DNA of 64,000 bases from the NCBI GenBank assembly GCA_017994815.1, contig JAGOJY010000011.1:43062-107061 (forward strand). Direction: 5' to 3'. Shown one piece after another: positions 24,767 through 34,170 of the stretch. Source of the DNA: Acidobacteriota bacterium (lineage in GTDB: Bacteria > Acidobacteriota > Polarisedimenticolia > J045). Below the pieces are notes generated by a model. It was not told the origin of the DNA, searched no databases, and was given only the letters and a program-made list of their open reading frames with translations. The translations under genes and the position numbers were made by a program. Every line of letters starts with the position of its first letter. Within the stretch, counting starts at the first letter, position 1.

Positions 24767-27285
24767 CGCGCGCGCCCGCGCGCGCGGCGCGCACGGTCGG
24801 GCTCGCGCTGCTCGCGCTCGCGGCCGCGTGCCGCGCGCCGGAACCGGGGCTGCCGGAGCGCGTCGCGGGCGCACGGCGCGCGCTCGACGAGGGCCACGCC
24901 GAGCGCGCGGTGGAGCTGCTCCACGCGCGGGCCGGTTCCGACGCCGCCGCGCTCGCGCTTTTGGCCGAGGCGTACGCGGCGCTCCCGGGCAACGAGGCGG
25001 CGGCGGCGGACGACCTGGCCGCGGGCGCGACGAGCGCCGACGCGGGCCTCGTCCTGCTCGCCGTACGCGCCGCGAGCGCCGCGGACCGGCTCGACGAGGC
25101 CGAGCGCTGGCTGGTGCAGGCGCTCGCGCGCGGGAAGAACGAGGAACTCGCGATCGAGCGCGCGAAGCTGCTGACGATGGCCGGGCGCGAGCCGGAGGCG
25201 GTGGCGTCGTTGCAGCCGTACGTGCGCGACGACCCGCGCGTCCTGAACGTGCTCGGCTACACCGAGCTTCTGGCCGGGCGCAGCGGCGACGCGGAGAAGC
25301 ACCTGCGGCGCGCGGTCGAACTCGCGCTCGACCTCTACGCGCCGGCGCGCTACCACCTCGGGCTGCTCGCGCGCTCGCGCGGCGAGACGGAACGCGCGCT
25401 GGACGAGTTCCGCCGCGCGGCCGAGATCAACGGCCGGCACCTCGAGGCGCACTACCAGTGGCTGGCGGCGGCGGAGGAACTGGGGCGCGCCGACGAGGCC
25501 GCGCGCGCGCGCGAGGCGTTCGCCCGGCTCTACGCCGACGAGCTGGCCGCGTCCGGTGTCGCGGAGCCGGCGGCGAGCGCGCCCCGGGCCGTGGAGCGCA
25601 CGGGCGAGATCGAGGAGCGCCCGCTCGCGGGCGCCTCGTTCCGCCGGACCGTCGCCGCCGGCGAGACATACGAGGTGGCGCTGCTCGCGCCGCGCGCGGC
25701 GCGGGCGCGGTTCACGGTCGAGGTGGTCGCCGGCAGCGGCTCCGGCGAGGTCCTGCTCGACGTCGTGCACGAGGGAGCGCCCGGCGCGGCGCTGTGGATC
25801 CCGCACCGGCTGCAGGTGCCGGCCGGCCCGGCGGCCGCCGCGCCGGTGCTCGAATTCCGCGTCGGCCCCGCCGCGCGGCTCGCGCGCGCCCTCGGGCGCG
25901 CGGCCCCGGCCGGGGCCGGGTTCTCCGAGCCGGTGCGCGTCCCCGCGCCCGAGCGCCGCTCCGCCGACGCGCGCCCGAACATCCTTCTCGTGTCGCTCGA
26001 CACGCTGCGCGCCGACCACGTCGGCGCGTACGGCGCGCCGCGCGGCGCCACCCCGGCGATCGACGGGCTGGCGGCGGCCGGCGTCGTGTTCCGGCAGGCC
26101 GAGGCGCCGTCGAACTGGACCCTGCCGTCGCACTACTCGATGCTCTCCGGGCTCACGCCCGCGGCGCACGGCGTGATGCCGGACCTGGCCCAGGTCCGCG
26201 GCTGCCAGCACCCCGACCGGCGGCTCGCGGTGCGCGGTTCCGACCGGGCGCCGCTCTTGGCGGAGGTCTTGCGTGGGCAGGGGTACCGCACCGCGGCGGT
26301 GACCGAGAACGGCTGGGTCGGGCCGAAGTTCGGTTTCGCGCGCGGCTTCGACCTGTACCGCGCGGACCCGCGGGGCTCGCTGCCCGACACGCTCGCGGCG
26401 ACGCTGGCCGAGCTGAACGCGTGGGGCGAGCGCGGGCCGTGGTTCCTGTTCGTCCACACCTACGCCACGCACCAGCCGTACCACGCGCCGCGCGACGTGC
26501 GCCTGCGCTGGGCCGACGCGCGCCACGTCGGCTTCGCCTGGCCGGCGGCAGCGGTGCCGATCAAGGACTACAACCGGTTCCGGCTGCGGCTGTTCCCGCC
26601 CGCGCCGTCCGACGTGCGCGCGTTCCGCGACCTGTACGCGGGACAGGTGGCGTGGGCCGACGGCCTCGTCGGCCAGCTCGTATCGTGGCTCGACGAGCGC
26701 GGGCTCGGCGAGCAGACGGTGATCGCCGTCACCTCGGACCACGGCGAGGAGCTGTTCGAGCGCGGACAGTTCGACCACGGCGACACCCTGTTCGAGGAGG
26801 TGACGCACGTGCCGCTGGTGCTCTCGGCCCCCGCGCGCATCCCCAACGGCGCGCACGTGGACGGACCCGTGGCGCTGCTCGACCTGCCGGCGACGCTCCT
26901 CGACCTGGCGGGCGCGGGGCACGAACTCGGCGAGGGCTCCTCGTTGCGCCCGGCGTGGGACGGTGCGCGGCCGGCGCGCGCGGTCCACGCGCAGGCGATC
27001 GGCCAGCGGTCCGAGCCGTTGTCCGCGACATGGGACGGCCGCCTCAAGTACGTGCGCCGCGAAACGGCGGGCGGCGTCGAGGAGCGGCTGTTCGACCTCG
27101 TCGCCGATCCCGCGGAGCGCGCGGACCTGTCCGCGCCCCGGCGCGCGGACCTGCTGTGGCTGCGCGGGCTCCAGCTCGCGCACGCGGCGCGCGCGGCGAA
27201 GTTGCGGGAACGCTTCGGCGCCGAGCCGGCGGCGGTGGACCCCGAGACCGCGCGCCGGCTGCGCAGCCTCGGCTACGCGCGGTAG
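24763..27285 (+). CDS. TPR-sulfatase-like (alkaline phosphatase superfamily) exported protein
   Basis: 840-aa two-part protein. The GTG at 24763 overlaps the prmA stop. A hydrophobic leader ends in LLALAAACRAPEPG, a lipobox-like Cys, so it is probably a periplasmic lipoprotein. TPR-like helices fill about residues 30-270. From 405 on is a sulfatase-fold domain: NILLVSLDTLRADHVG with metal-binding Asp, then SNWTLPSHYSMLSGL near 450, and TSDHGEELFE near 657 with the second metal site. The nucleophile position reads T-L-P-S rather than the C/S-x-P-S-R of formylglycine sulfatases, so Thr453 is the likely nucleophile, as in phosphoglycerol and phosphoethanolamine transferases. Substrate unknown. 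The combination with TPRs is frequent in Acidobacteriota. Confidence 0.85.
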   Translation: MTRAPARAARTVGLALLALAAACRAPEPGLPERVAGARRALDEGHAERAVELLHARAGSDAAALALLAEAYAALPGNEAAAADDLAAGATSADAGLVLLAVRAASAADRLDEAERWLVQALARGKNEELAIERAKLLTMAGREPEAVASLQPYVRDDPRVLNVLGYTELLAGRSGDAEKHLRRAVELALDLYAPARYHLGLLARSRGETERALDEFRRAAEINGRHLEAHYQWLAAAEELGRADEAARAREAFARLYADELAASGVAEPAASAPRAVERTGEIEERPLAGASFRRTVAAGETYEVALLAPRAARARFTVEVVAGSGSGEVLLDVVHEGAPGAALWIPHRLQVPAGPAAAAPVLEFRVGPAARLARALGRAAPAGAGFSEPVRVPAPERRSADARPNILLVSLDTLRADHVGAYGAPRGATPAIDGLAAAGVVFRQAEAPSNWTLPSHYSMLSGLTPAAHGVMPDLAQVRGCQHPDRRLAVRGSDRAPLLAEVLRGQGYRTAAVTENGWVGPKFGFARGFDLYRADPRGSLPDTLAATLAELNAWGERGPWFLFVHTYATHQPYHAPRDVRLRWADARHVGFAWPAAAVPIKDYNRFRLRLFPPAPSDVRAFRDLYAGQVAWADGLVGQLVSWLDERGLGEQTVIAVTSDHGEELFERGQFDHGDTLFEEVTHVPLVLSAPARIPNGAHVDGPVALLDLPATLLDLAGAGHELGEGSSLRPAWDGARPARAVHAQAIGQRSEPLSATWDGRLKYVRRETAGGVEERLFDLVADPAERADLSAPRRADLLWLRGLQLAHAARAAKLRERFGAEPAAVDPETARRLRSLGYAR

Positions 27286-27298
27286 CCCGGCCCGCGGC

Positions 27299-30169
27299 TC
27301 AGCGTGGCGGGCGGGCGCCCCACGCCAGCGGGACGAGTCCCTCGTTCGCGCTGGCCTCGATCCCGAACGGCAGGCTCGCCGCGGCGCGCCCCGCCACCGA
27401 GTAGACGACCTCCAGGAACGACCCGGTGCCGGCCATCGGGCGGGTGCCGAACACCGCGATCGCGTGGCGCGCCGGCAGCGCGTGGCCCACGGCGGCGTAA
27501 CCGGCCGCGATGCCGAGCGCGCGCACCGACTCGATCCGCGCGGCCGCGCCGCGCAGGGCGAGGTCGACGGCCTGGATCCCGTCGGCGTCCGCGATGCCGA
27601 GCGCGACGCGGAAGCGGCCGTCCGGCAGCCGCACCGGCCCCTCGGCGAGGTAGAGCGTCGCCGCGCGGGCGCGCACGGCGGTCAGCGGCTGGAACGGCAC
27701 GGCCGGTCGCGGCGCGGGCGGCGCCTGCAGGAGCGCCGGCACCTCCTCGCGGTTGCCCGTCACGTCGCCCAAGAGCACGCCGTGGAAGTCGGCCGTCGCG
27801 TCGCCCGCGAGCGGGGCGAAGAGGTGCTCGCCCGCGGGCGGGTAGGGCGGCCACGCCGGGCAGTTCTCCCGCACCCCGCCGTCGCAGCGCAGGAACGCCC
27901 AGTCGGAGCCGTGCAGCGCCGCCGCGGGGAAGTGGTCGAACATCTGGACCGAGTACTGCGCCACCAGCGAGGCATCGTAGGAGGTCACCGAGCCGTTGAA
28001 GCTGACGTCGGCCGCGAGCTGCTGCAGGCTGCTCAGCGTGTCCAGTTCCACCGCGTGCCGCGCGATGGCGCTGGCGTCGAGGCTGCTGATCGCCCCGGGC
28101 GCGTCGCTGTCGGCCCGCGGCTGTCCGAGCCGCGGCAGGGCGCGCAGCTTGAAGCTGCCGGCCAGCCCCGCGATGACGTAGCTGCCGTCCGGCGCCGTCA
28201 CGGCGTCGGCCCCGTCGGGTCCTTCGCCGGGCGGGAACAGGTCGAGTTCGACTCCCGAGATCGCCTTCGACGACAGCTCGTCGGCATCGTCCAACGTGCC
28301 GTCGCCGTTCGCGTCCAGCGTCCGGTAGTAGAAGACGTGGCCCGCGATCGCGCAGTCCGGCTGGTTCAGGCAGACGGCGCCCGCGCCGCACAGGTCGATC
28401 GTGCAGGCGTCGGCATCAGCGCAGGAATTCTGCCCGGCCTCCGGGTTCTCGTCGGTGGCGGTATCGCAGTCGTCGTCGACGAGGTTGCACAGCTCCGCGG
28501 CGCCGGGGTGGACCGCCGCGTCGAGGTCGTTGCAGTCGCCCGCCACGACGGTGTGCGTGTCGCCGTCGGCGTCATCGTCGCAGGCATCGCCCGTGCCGTC
28601 GCCGTCGAGGTCGGACTGTGCCGGGTTGGCCACCGCGTCGCAGTTGTCCTGGTCCGTGCACACGCCGTCGCCGTCGCCGTCGCCGCCGAGCGTTGCGCAA
28701 GTGATCAGCAGCAGTTCGTCGAGCGCGCGCTTGGCGTCGACGATGCCCTCGCCGTACAGCGGATCCCAGCCCGCGTCGCCGGCATCCGTCACCGACCGGT
28801 AGAGCGCCTCGGCCAGTTGCGCGGGCGTCGCCGCGGGCTGCGCCTCGAGCAGCAACGCGACGATGCCGGCGACGTGCGAGGCCGCGGCGCTCGTGCCCTG
28901 CAGGAACTCGTAACCGCCGCCCGGCGCCGTCGACCGCGAGCCGTCGCCGTAGGCCGCGAGGTCGGGCTTGAGCAGCCCCTGCCCGGGGTCGTACGGGTAG
29001 TCGCGGTACGACGGCGGCAGCGGCGGGTCGTCCCACTCCGACGGGCCGAGGGGACTCGTTCCCGACACGACGCCGCCGGGGGTGACGACGTTGGCCACGC
29101 CGATCACGGAAGAGAGCCCGCCCGGCACGCCCTGCGCCGCGTGGAGGAACGGCGGCGGGCAGTTCGCCGGGGCGTTGACGTTGTGCGGCGGGCCCATGCT
29201 GTTGGACGTGTTGCCGGCCGAGTTGACGTGGATGATCCCCGCGGCCAGCTCCGCGACCGCCTGGTTGCGCCAGGCCTCGTAGTTCGGCGAGGCGTCGTAG
29301 CGGAACGAGAACGCCTGCGTGATCAGGTCCGCTCCGTGCTGGATCGCGTAGAGGCTCGCCAGCCAGGCCGAGCTTTCCGTGCCGGCGTGGCGCAGCACCA
29401 TCAGCTCCGCGTCGGGCGCGACGCCCGTCTGGTAGCCGCCGTGGCCGTCGCCGAGGACGAGGCCCGCGGTCAGCGTGCCGTGCGTGTCGGGGACGTTGCT
29501 GCAACTGCTGTTGCCGTCGAAATCGCAGCCGTGGACGTCGTCGCGGTAGCCGTTGCCGTCGTTGTCGATGCCGTCGCCCGGGATCTCGCCCGGGTTGACC
29601 CACAGGTGGTCCGCGAGGTCGGGGTGCGCGATGTCGACGCCCGAGTCGATGTGCGCGACGACGACGTTCTTCCCGGTGTAGCCGAGGTTCCAGACGTCCT
29701 CGACGTGCATCTTGTCCAGGGCCGGCGTGGGCGTCGCCGTGGGCGACGGCCCGGACTGGTCCCCGTCGCCGGTCTCGACCAGGAGCGGCGCGTCGAGGCG
29801 CACCTCGCGCACGCCCGGGACGCGGTCGAGTTCGGCGACCAGCGCCGGGACGACGCGCGCGACGACGACGCCGGCCGACCAGATGAGCGCCGGCCGGACG
29901 GCGAGGCCGTCGCGCTCGGCGGCGGCGAGCCGGGCCAGGACCGGGCCCGCGGCGTCGGCCGAGCGTCGGCGCAGCTGCTCGACGCCGGGGCGGGTGCCGT
30001 CGGGCAGCGCGGGCAACTCGAGGTTGACGACGATCGCGACGCGGTCGGCCGGGCCAGCGGCGGCCAGCGCCTCCCGCAGTTCCGGCTGGACGGCCGCCGG
30101 GACCGCGAGGAACGCCGCGGCGAGCACGGCGCCGGGGACCCCGAGGCGGCACCACGTTCCGCGACCCAT
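27299..30169 (-). CDS. Secreted subtilisin-like (S8) protease with calcium-binding repeats
   Basis: 956-aa exported serine protease. A signal peptide (GVPGAVLAAAFLAVPAAVQ) is followed by a propeptide and the catalytic domain with triad D175 (AHIDSGVD), H230 (PDTHGTLTAG) and S427 (QGTSAAASHVAG), oxyanion N320 in SAGN. Then come a thrombospondin type 3-like segment (DGDGDGVCTDQDNCDAVANP), a MopE/Stigma-type repeat (DCNDLDAAVHPGAAELCN), and from about 660 a Cna-B-like piece plus paired repeats SSLDASAIARHAVEL and VTSYDASLVAQYSVQM that resemble a dockerin type I module. The start at 30169 has GGGGGG before it; the frame stays open further upstream but that part belongs to no gene. It converges on the TPR-sulfatase with only 13 bases between stops. 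Confidence 0.9.
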   Translation of the reverse strand: MGRGTWCRLGVPGAVLAAAFLAVPAAVQPELREALAAAGPADRVAIVVNLELPALPDGTRPGVEQLRRRSADAAGPVLARLAAAERDGLAVRPALIWSAGVVVARVVPALVAELDRVPGVREVRLDAPLLVETGDGDQSGPSPTATPTPALDKMHVEDVWNLGYTGKNVVVAHIDSGVDIAHPDLADHLWVNPGEIPGDGIDNDGNGYRDDVHGCDFDGNSSCSNVPDTHGTLTAGLVLGDGHGGYQTGVAPDAELMVLRHAGTESSAWLASLYAIQHGADLITQAFSFRYDASPNYEAWRNQAVAELAAGIIHVNSAGNTSNSMGPPHNVNAPANCPPPFLHAAQGVPGGLSSVIGVANVVTPGGVVSGTSPLGPSEWDDPPLPPSYRDYPYDPGQGLLKPDLAAYGDGSRSTAPGGGYEFLQGTSAAASHVAGIVALLLEAQPAATPAQLAEALYRSVTDAGDAGWDPLYGEGIVDAKRALDELLLITCATLGGDGDGDGVCTDQDNCDAVANPAQSDLDGDGTGDACDDDADGDTHTVVAGDCNDLDAAVHPGAAELCNLVDDDCDTATDENPEAGQNSCADADACTIDLCGAGAVCLNQPDCAIAGHVFYYRTLDANGDGTLDDADELSSKAISGVELDLFPPGEGPDGADAVTAPDGSYVIAGLAGSFKLRALPRLGQPRADSDAPGAISSLDASAIARHAVELDTLSSLQQLAADVSFNGSVTSYDASLVAQYSVQMFDHFPAAALHGSDWAFLRCDGGVRENCPAWPPYPPAGEHLFAPLAGDATADFHGVLLGDVTGNREEVPALLQAPPAPRPAVPFQPLTAVRARAATLYLAEGPVRLPDGRFRVALGIADADGIQAVDLALRGAAARIESVRALGIAAGYAAVGHALPARHAIAVFGTRPMAGTGSFLEVVYSVAGRAAASLPFGIEASANEGLVPLAWGARPPR

Positions 30170-30316
30170 GCAATCCCCCCTCGTCCCGCGCGCCGAGGAG
30201 CGGCGGCCGCGGTGAGCACCTCGTGAATGCGTTGAAGATACGCTGCCGTACCGGGCCGGACCGGGAAAACTCGCCGGTGCCCGCGGGGCTTCTGCAGCGC
30301 AGGGCGGGGCGTCGTG

Positions 30317-30348
30317 AAACAAAACGGGCGCGGACGAACCGCGCCCGT
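30317..30348 (-). terminator. Rho-independent terminator of the HEAT-repeat gene
   Basis: Read on the minus strand, a perfect 10-bp stem (30348-30339 with 30333-30324) with a 5-base loop is followed by TTTGTTT (30323-30317). It lies about 20 bases after the stop codon of the HEAT-repeat gene. Confidence 0.88.
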
Positions 30349-30369
30349 CGTCGATTCGCGGCGCCCGGT

Positions 30370-31908
30370 CTACGGCTTCTTGCCGAGGCCGTCCAGCGCC
30401 TTGCGCGCCGCCCCGCGGACCGCGGCGACCTCGTCCTTGGCCAGCTGCTCGAGCGTCGGCTTGACCTTCTCGCCGCCGATCTGGCCCAGCGCGTTGGCGG
30501 CCTGCTGGCGGATCGTCGGGTCGGGGTCCTTGGCCAGCTTCTGCAACGTCGGGATCCCGTCCGGGTGCTTGATCCCGCCGAGCGCCACGGCCACGGCGGC
30601 CCGGACCTGGCGGTTCTTCTTGCTCTGGTCCTCGGCGGCCGCGGCGAGGACCGGGACCTGCTCCGGCCCGCCGATCTGGCCCATGCCCTCGATCGCCATC
30701 GCGCGCACGCTCGGGTCCGAGTCCGACAGGTAGCCGGCCAGCGCCGAGGCGGCGGGCCGCCCCAGGCCGGCCAGCGCACCGGCGGCCTCGAGCCGGACCG
30801 ACGCGTCGAGGTCGTTCTTGACCGCGGCGAGGTCCGGGATCGCCTGCTGCTTCAGCAGGTCGGCCAAAGCGGGCACGGCGCTCGAGCGGACCGTGGTGTC
30901 CTTGTCCTCCTTGACGACCTTGCGCACCGCGTCGGCCGACTTGGCGTCGCCGATCCGGCGCAGCACGCGCAGCGCGTAGCGGCGGATGCGCGGCTCGGGA
31001 TCGGTCAGGAGGTTCGTCACGGCGCCCACCGACTGGCGGTCGTTCATCTCGAGGATCGCCTCGAGCGCGCCGAGCCGCACGGCGGTGGAGCTGTCGTTGA
31101 TGCACTTGCGGAGTTCGGGCAGCGAGGAGGGGTCCTTGATCCGGGCCAGCGCGCGCGCGGCCGCGGCGCGGACGAGGTCCGAGGGCCTCTTCGGCGCCGG
31201 CTTGCCGGCCTCGGCCTTCGGCTTCGGCAGCAGCGACAGCAACTCGCGCACGGCCTCGGGCGTCGCGATCGTGGCCAGCGCTTCCTCGGCCGCCGGCACG
31301 GCGGCGAGGTCGGACGCGGTGCGCGCGATGCGCGCGAGTTCCGGGACTGCCTTCGGGTCGCGCGCGGCGTGGCTGCCGAAAACGCCGGCGCGGACCACCG
31401 ACTCCGACGGGTCCTGCAGGGAGCGGCGGAAGATGTCGGCCGCCGCGGGGTCGTTCGGGAAGCTCTCGCGCAGCGTGTTCAGCACTTCCACGCGCGCGCT
31501 GTAGTCCGGGTCGGCGAACGCGGTCTGGCACATCTTGCGCGCCGGCGCCTTGTCCCACATGCGGCAGGAGGCCCGGATCGCGCTGTCGCGGACCACGCGG
31601 TCGGGATCCCCGTACATCTTCTCGAGCAGGTCGACACCCTGGTCCTCGAGCAGCTCGGCGATGGCCCAGACGACCTCGGCGCGGACGAGCGGCTCGGGGT
31701 CGGTGATCAGCTTCTCCAGGTGCGGCCGCGCCACCTCGGGAGCCGGCTTGAGCCGCATCATCTCCCGCACGCCCATCACGCGGTCCTGCGTTTCGGCGGC
31801 CGAGAGCTTGGCGATGACCGGCTTCAGGTTGACTTCCGCCGCGATCGCGGCTGCCCCGAGCGGGGCGACGAGCAGCAGCACCAGCGCACACCCGGACGTC
31901 AACTTCAT
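30370..31908 (-). CDS. Exported HEAT-repeat protein
   Basis: 512-aa protein beginning MKLTSGCALVLLLVAPLGAAAIAA, a standard signal peptide cleaved around AIAAEV. The rest is almost entirely HEAT/PBS-lyase-type repeats of about 31 residues (for example DPEPLVRAEVVWAIAEL, DPDRVVRDSAIRAS, DPTIRQQAANALGQIG), about a dozen, forming a protein-interaction solenoid in the periplasm. The frame extends upstream to 32106, but that stretch has no start features. An SD-like AGGTGC lies before the ATG. It is divergent from pgsA and ends at its own terminator, so it is a single-gene unit. No enzyme motif is present; a scaffold role is inference. Confidence 0.88.
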   Translation of the reverse strand: MKLTSGCALVLLLVAPLGAAAIAAEVNLKPVIAKLSAAETQDRVMGVREMMRLKPAPEVARPHLEKLITDPEPLVRAEVVWAIAELLEDQGVDLLEKMYGDPDRVVRDSAIRASCRMWDKAPARKMCQTAFADPDYSARVEVLNTLRESFPNDPAAADIFRRSLQDPSESVVRAGVFGSHAARDPKAVPELARIARTASDLAAVPAAEEALATIATPEAVRELLSLLPKPKAEAGKPAPKRPSDLVRAAAARALARIKDPSSLPELRKCINDSSTAVRLGALEAILEMNDRQSVGAVTNLLTDPEPRIRRYALRVLRRIGDAKSADAVRKVVKEDKDTTVRSSAVPALADLLKQQAIPDLAAVKNDLDASVRLEAAGALAGLGRPAASALAGYLSDSDPSVRAMAIEGMGQIGGPEQVPVLAAAAEDQSKKNRQVRAAVAVALGGIKHPDGIPTLQKLAKDPDPTIRQQAANALGQIGGEKVKPTLEQLAKDEVAAVRGAARKALDGLGKKP

Positions 31909-32103
31909 GGTTGCACCTCGGGGTCGCCCGCCAGGGGGGACCGGGTCGTCGAGCATTTCCGGTGATTCCGCGGGAAAGGGTAACGACGCGGGGGGCGGGG
32001 TGCCACCCGAAAGTGCCGGGCCGCGCCGCCGTGCGCCCCCTCGACCGGGGTCGGTAGCCGGCGACGGCCGGCGGATCGCGCGCCCCCGGGCCGGCGTTGC
32101 GTG

Positions 32104-32109
32104 CATAAT
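32104..32109 (+). promoter_or_regulatory. Possible -10 box for the pgsA operon
   Basis: CATAAT at 32104-32109, preceded by GTG, lies about 90 bases before the pgsA ATG in a 293-base divergent intergenic region. No -35 box is evident. As the first same-strand gene after a divergent one, pgsA must have a promoter in this interval. Confidence 0.35.
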
Positions 32110-32201
32110 CCCGCCCGTACGGGGATTCGGGGGCGCTTCGAGCCAACTCGCCGCCCGTCCCGGCTGGCGAAGGATCGGATGGACGCGGACCGGAACCGCC
32201 G

Positions 32202-32855
32202 ATGAACCTGCCCACCGCGCTGACGCTCTTGCGCATCTTGATGGTGCCGTTCCTGGTGGTCGTGCTGCTCGCGCCGCCGTGGCACCTCGCCGACAGCCCG
32301 TTCTTCGGCGAGGGGTCGCCCGCGCCGCGCGAGCTGTTGGGGATCTCGATCTTCCTGCTCGCGATGCTGACCGACGTTCTCGACGGGCACCTCGCCCGCC
32401 GCCGGAACCAGATCACGACGCTCGGGATCCTGCTCGACCCGATCGCCGACAAGCTGCTGATGTCGGCCGCGTTCATCTCCCTCGTCGAGCTGCGGCTCGC
32501 CCCCGCGTGGATGGTGGTGATCATCGTCGGCCGCGAGTTCGTCGTCTCGGGCCTGCGCACGATCGTCGCCATGCGCGGGGTCGCGCTGGCAGCGTCGCCG
32601 CTCGGGAAGCTCAAGACCGCCACGCAGGTCGTCGCGATCTCGCTCCTGATCCTGACGAACACGCTCGAGCGCTGGGGGCGCTTCGGTTGGCTCGGCGTCG
32701 CCGCGCTGTGGCTCTGCCTGTTGATCGCGCTGGCGTCGATGGTGGACTACCTGGTGCGGTTCATCTCGGTCGCGCCGGGGCTGGCCGAGCCGGCGCGCCG
32801 CGCGCCGGCCGGGGACGAGGGCCGGGGCACGGCGGAGTTCGCGCCGCGCAAGTGA
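32202..32855 (+). CDS. pgsA: CDP-diacylglycerol-glycerol-3-phosphate 3-phosphatidyltransferase
   Basis: 217-aa inner-membrane enzyme making phosphatidylglycerol phosphate from CDP-diacylglycerol and glycerol 3-phosphate. The family motif DGxxARx8Gx3Dx3D is perfect: DGHLARRRNQITTLGILLDPIADK. It starts MNLPTALTLLRI, a typical N terminus, and has about five membrane helices plus a short charged tail. It heads a run of phospholipid genes (plsY and gpsA follow at 34.7-36.4 kb). cinA begins 16 bases downstream; pgsA-cinA adjacency is common in bacteria. Confidence 0.95.
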   Translation: MNLPTALTLLRILMVPFLVVVLLAPPWHLADSPFFGEGSPAPRELLGISIFLLAMLTDVLDGHLARRRNQITTLGILLDPIADKLLMSAAFISLVELRLAPAWMVVIIVGREFVVSGLRTIVAMRGVALAASPLGKLKTATQVVAISLLILTNTLERWGRFGWLGVAALWLCLLIALASMVDYLVRFISVAPGLAEPARRAPAGDEGRGTAEFAPRK

Positions 32856-32871
32856 GGGCGAGGGACGCGCG

Positions 32872-34170
32872 ATGAAAGTTCCGCACGCGTTCTACATCGC
32901 GGTGGGATCCGAGCTGGCGGCGGGACGCCGCGTCGAAACCAACGCCGAGCGGCTCGCGCACTGGCTCGAGGCGCTGGGCTGCGAGATCCGCGCGCGCTGC
33001 CTGGTGGCCGACGACGAGGCGGCGATCGCGTCGGTGGTGCGCCTCGCGCTCGACTCGCGGGCGGAGCTGGTCGTGGTGTCCGGCGGGCTCGGGCCGACCG
33101 CGGACGACGTGACGCGCCAGGGCATCGCCGCGGCGCTCGGCGCGCCGCTGGAGCTGGACCACGACGCGCTGGCGCGCATCGAGCAGCGCTACATCGAGCG
33201 CGGTCGCGAGGTGCCCGAGGGTGCGCGGCGGATGGCGGCGCGGCCCGCGGGCGCCGAAGGGATCGCCAACCCGATCGGCACCGCGCCCGGCTTCCTCGTG
33301 CGCCGCGGCGGCTCGCTGCTCGTCGCCCTGCCCGGCGTGCCGCGCGAGTTCGAGGTGATGGTCGAAAGGACCGTCCTGCCCGAGCTGAAGCAGGTGTTCG
33401 CGGCGCTGTCCTCGAGCCGCAGCGCGATCCTGCACGTCGTCGGCTTGCCCGAGGCCGAGGTCGACCGGCTGGTCAGCGGCGCGCTCGAGCCCGGCGAGAA
33501 CCTCCACGTGAGCCTGCTCGCGCAGCGCGCCGAGGTCGAGCTGATGCTCGTGGCCCGCGCCCACGCCGGGGACGAGGCCGAGGAGCTGCTCGACCGGGCC
33601 GTGGTCGCGGTCCGCGACCGCCTCGGCGACCACGTGTACGGCACCGGCGGCGAAACGCTGGTCGGTGTGGTCGGCCGGCTGCTCGAGGAGCGCGGCTGGA
33701 TGCTCGGCGTGGCCGAATCGCTGAGCGGCGGGCTGTTGGCCAAGCGCATCACCGACGTGCCCGGCTCGAGCCGCTTTTTCGCGGGCGGGCTGGCGGCGTA
33801 CTCGGTCGAGCTGAAACGCAACGTCCTCGGTGTGCCGGCGGACGTGCTCGACTCGTGCGGCCCGGTCAGCGCCGAGACCGCGCGGGCGATGGCGCTCGGC
33901 GCGCGCGAGGTCCTCGGCGCCGAGGTGGTCGCCGCGACGACCGGGATCGCCGGGCCGGCGGGCGGCACGACCGAGAAGCCGGTCGGGCTCGTGTACCTCG
34001 CGGTGGCGTGGCCCGGCGGCCTGCGCGTGCTGCGGCAGCTGTTCACCGGGAACCGCGTCGTCATCCGGAGCTGGACCGCGGCGACGGCGCTGGACGAGGT
34101 GCGCCGCGCGCTGGCCGGGCTGCCGCCTTTGGGTCAGCCGGTGGACGACGCCGACGGCGGGTGCCGATGA
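32872..34170 (+). CDS. cinA: CinA-like protein (nicotinamide-nucleotide amidohydrolase)
   Basis: 432-aa two-domain cytoplasmic protein. The N-terminal MoCF/COG1058 domain (SELAAGRRVETNAERLAHWL; VSGGLGPTADDVTRQGIA) is an ADP-ribose pyrophosphatase-like fold, and the C-terminal CinA domain (from about 265: VAESLSGGLLAKRITDVPGSS to TTGIAGPAGGTTEKPVG) carries NMN deamidase activity in the pyridine nucleotide salvage cycle. In some species it is competence-linked; here nothing around it supports competence. GAGGG precedes the ATG. The stop overlaps the thpR start. Confidence 0.93.
   Translation: MKVPHAFYIAVGSELAAGRRVETNAERLAHWLEALGCEIRARCLVADDEAAIASVVRLALDSRAELVVVSGGLGPTADDVTRQGIAAALGAPLELDHDALARIEQRYIERGREVPEGARRMAARPAGAEGIANPIGTAPGFLVRRGGSLLVALPGVPREFEVMVERTVLPELKQVFAALSSSRSAILHVVGLPEAEVDRLVSGALEPGENLHVSLLAQRAEVELMLVARAHAGDEAEELLDRAVVAVRDRLGDHVYGTGGETLVGVVGRLLEERGWMLGVAESLSGGLLAKRITDVPGSSRFFAGGLAAYSVELKRNVLGVPADVLDSCGPVSAETARAMALGAREVLGAEVVAATTGIAGPAGGTTEKPVGLVYLAVAWPGGLRVLRQLFTGNRVVIRSWTAATALDEVRRALAGLPPLGQPVDDADGGCR

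Noticed and set aside
23050..27183. Very long open frame on the minus strand, opposite dnaJ-prmA-sulfatase
   Set aside because: It is Arg/Ala/Gly-rich without domain, signal or ribosome-binding site and runs antisense to three solid genes; high GC removes stop codons in such frames.
28360..28700. Dense Asp/Gly codon repeats looking like a CRISPR or satellite
   Set aside because: They encode calcium-binding motifs of a protein, with no uniform repeat length or spacer structure.
30170..32662. Upstream extension of the subtilase reading frame through the HEAT-repeat gene
   Set aside because: The frame stays open by chance. The signal peptide, ribosome-binding site and family start are at 30169, and an independent gene with terminator lies in this interval.
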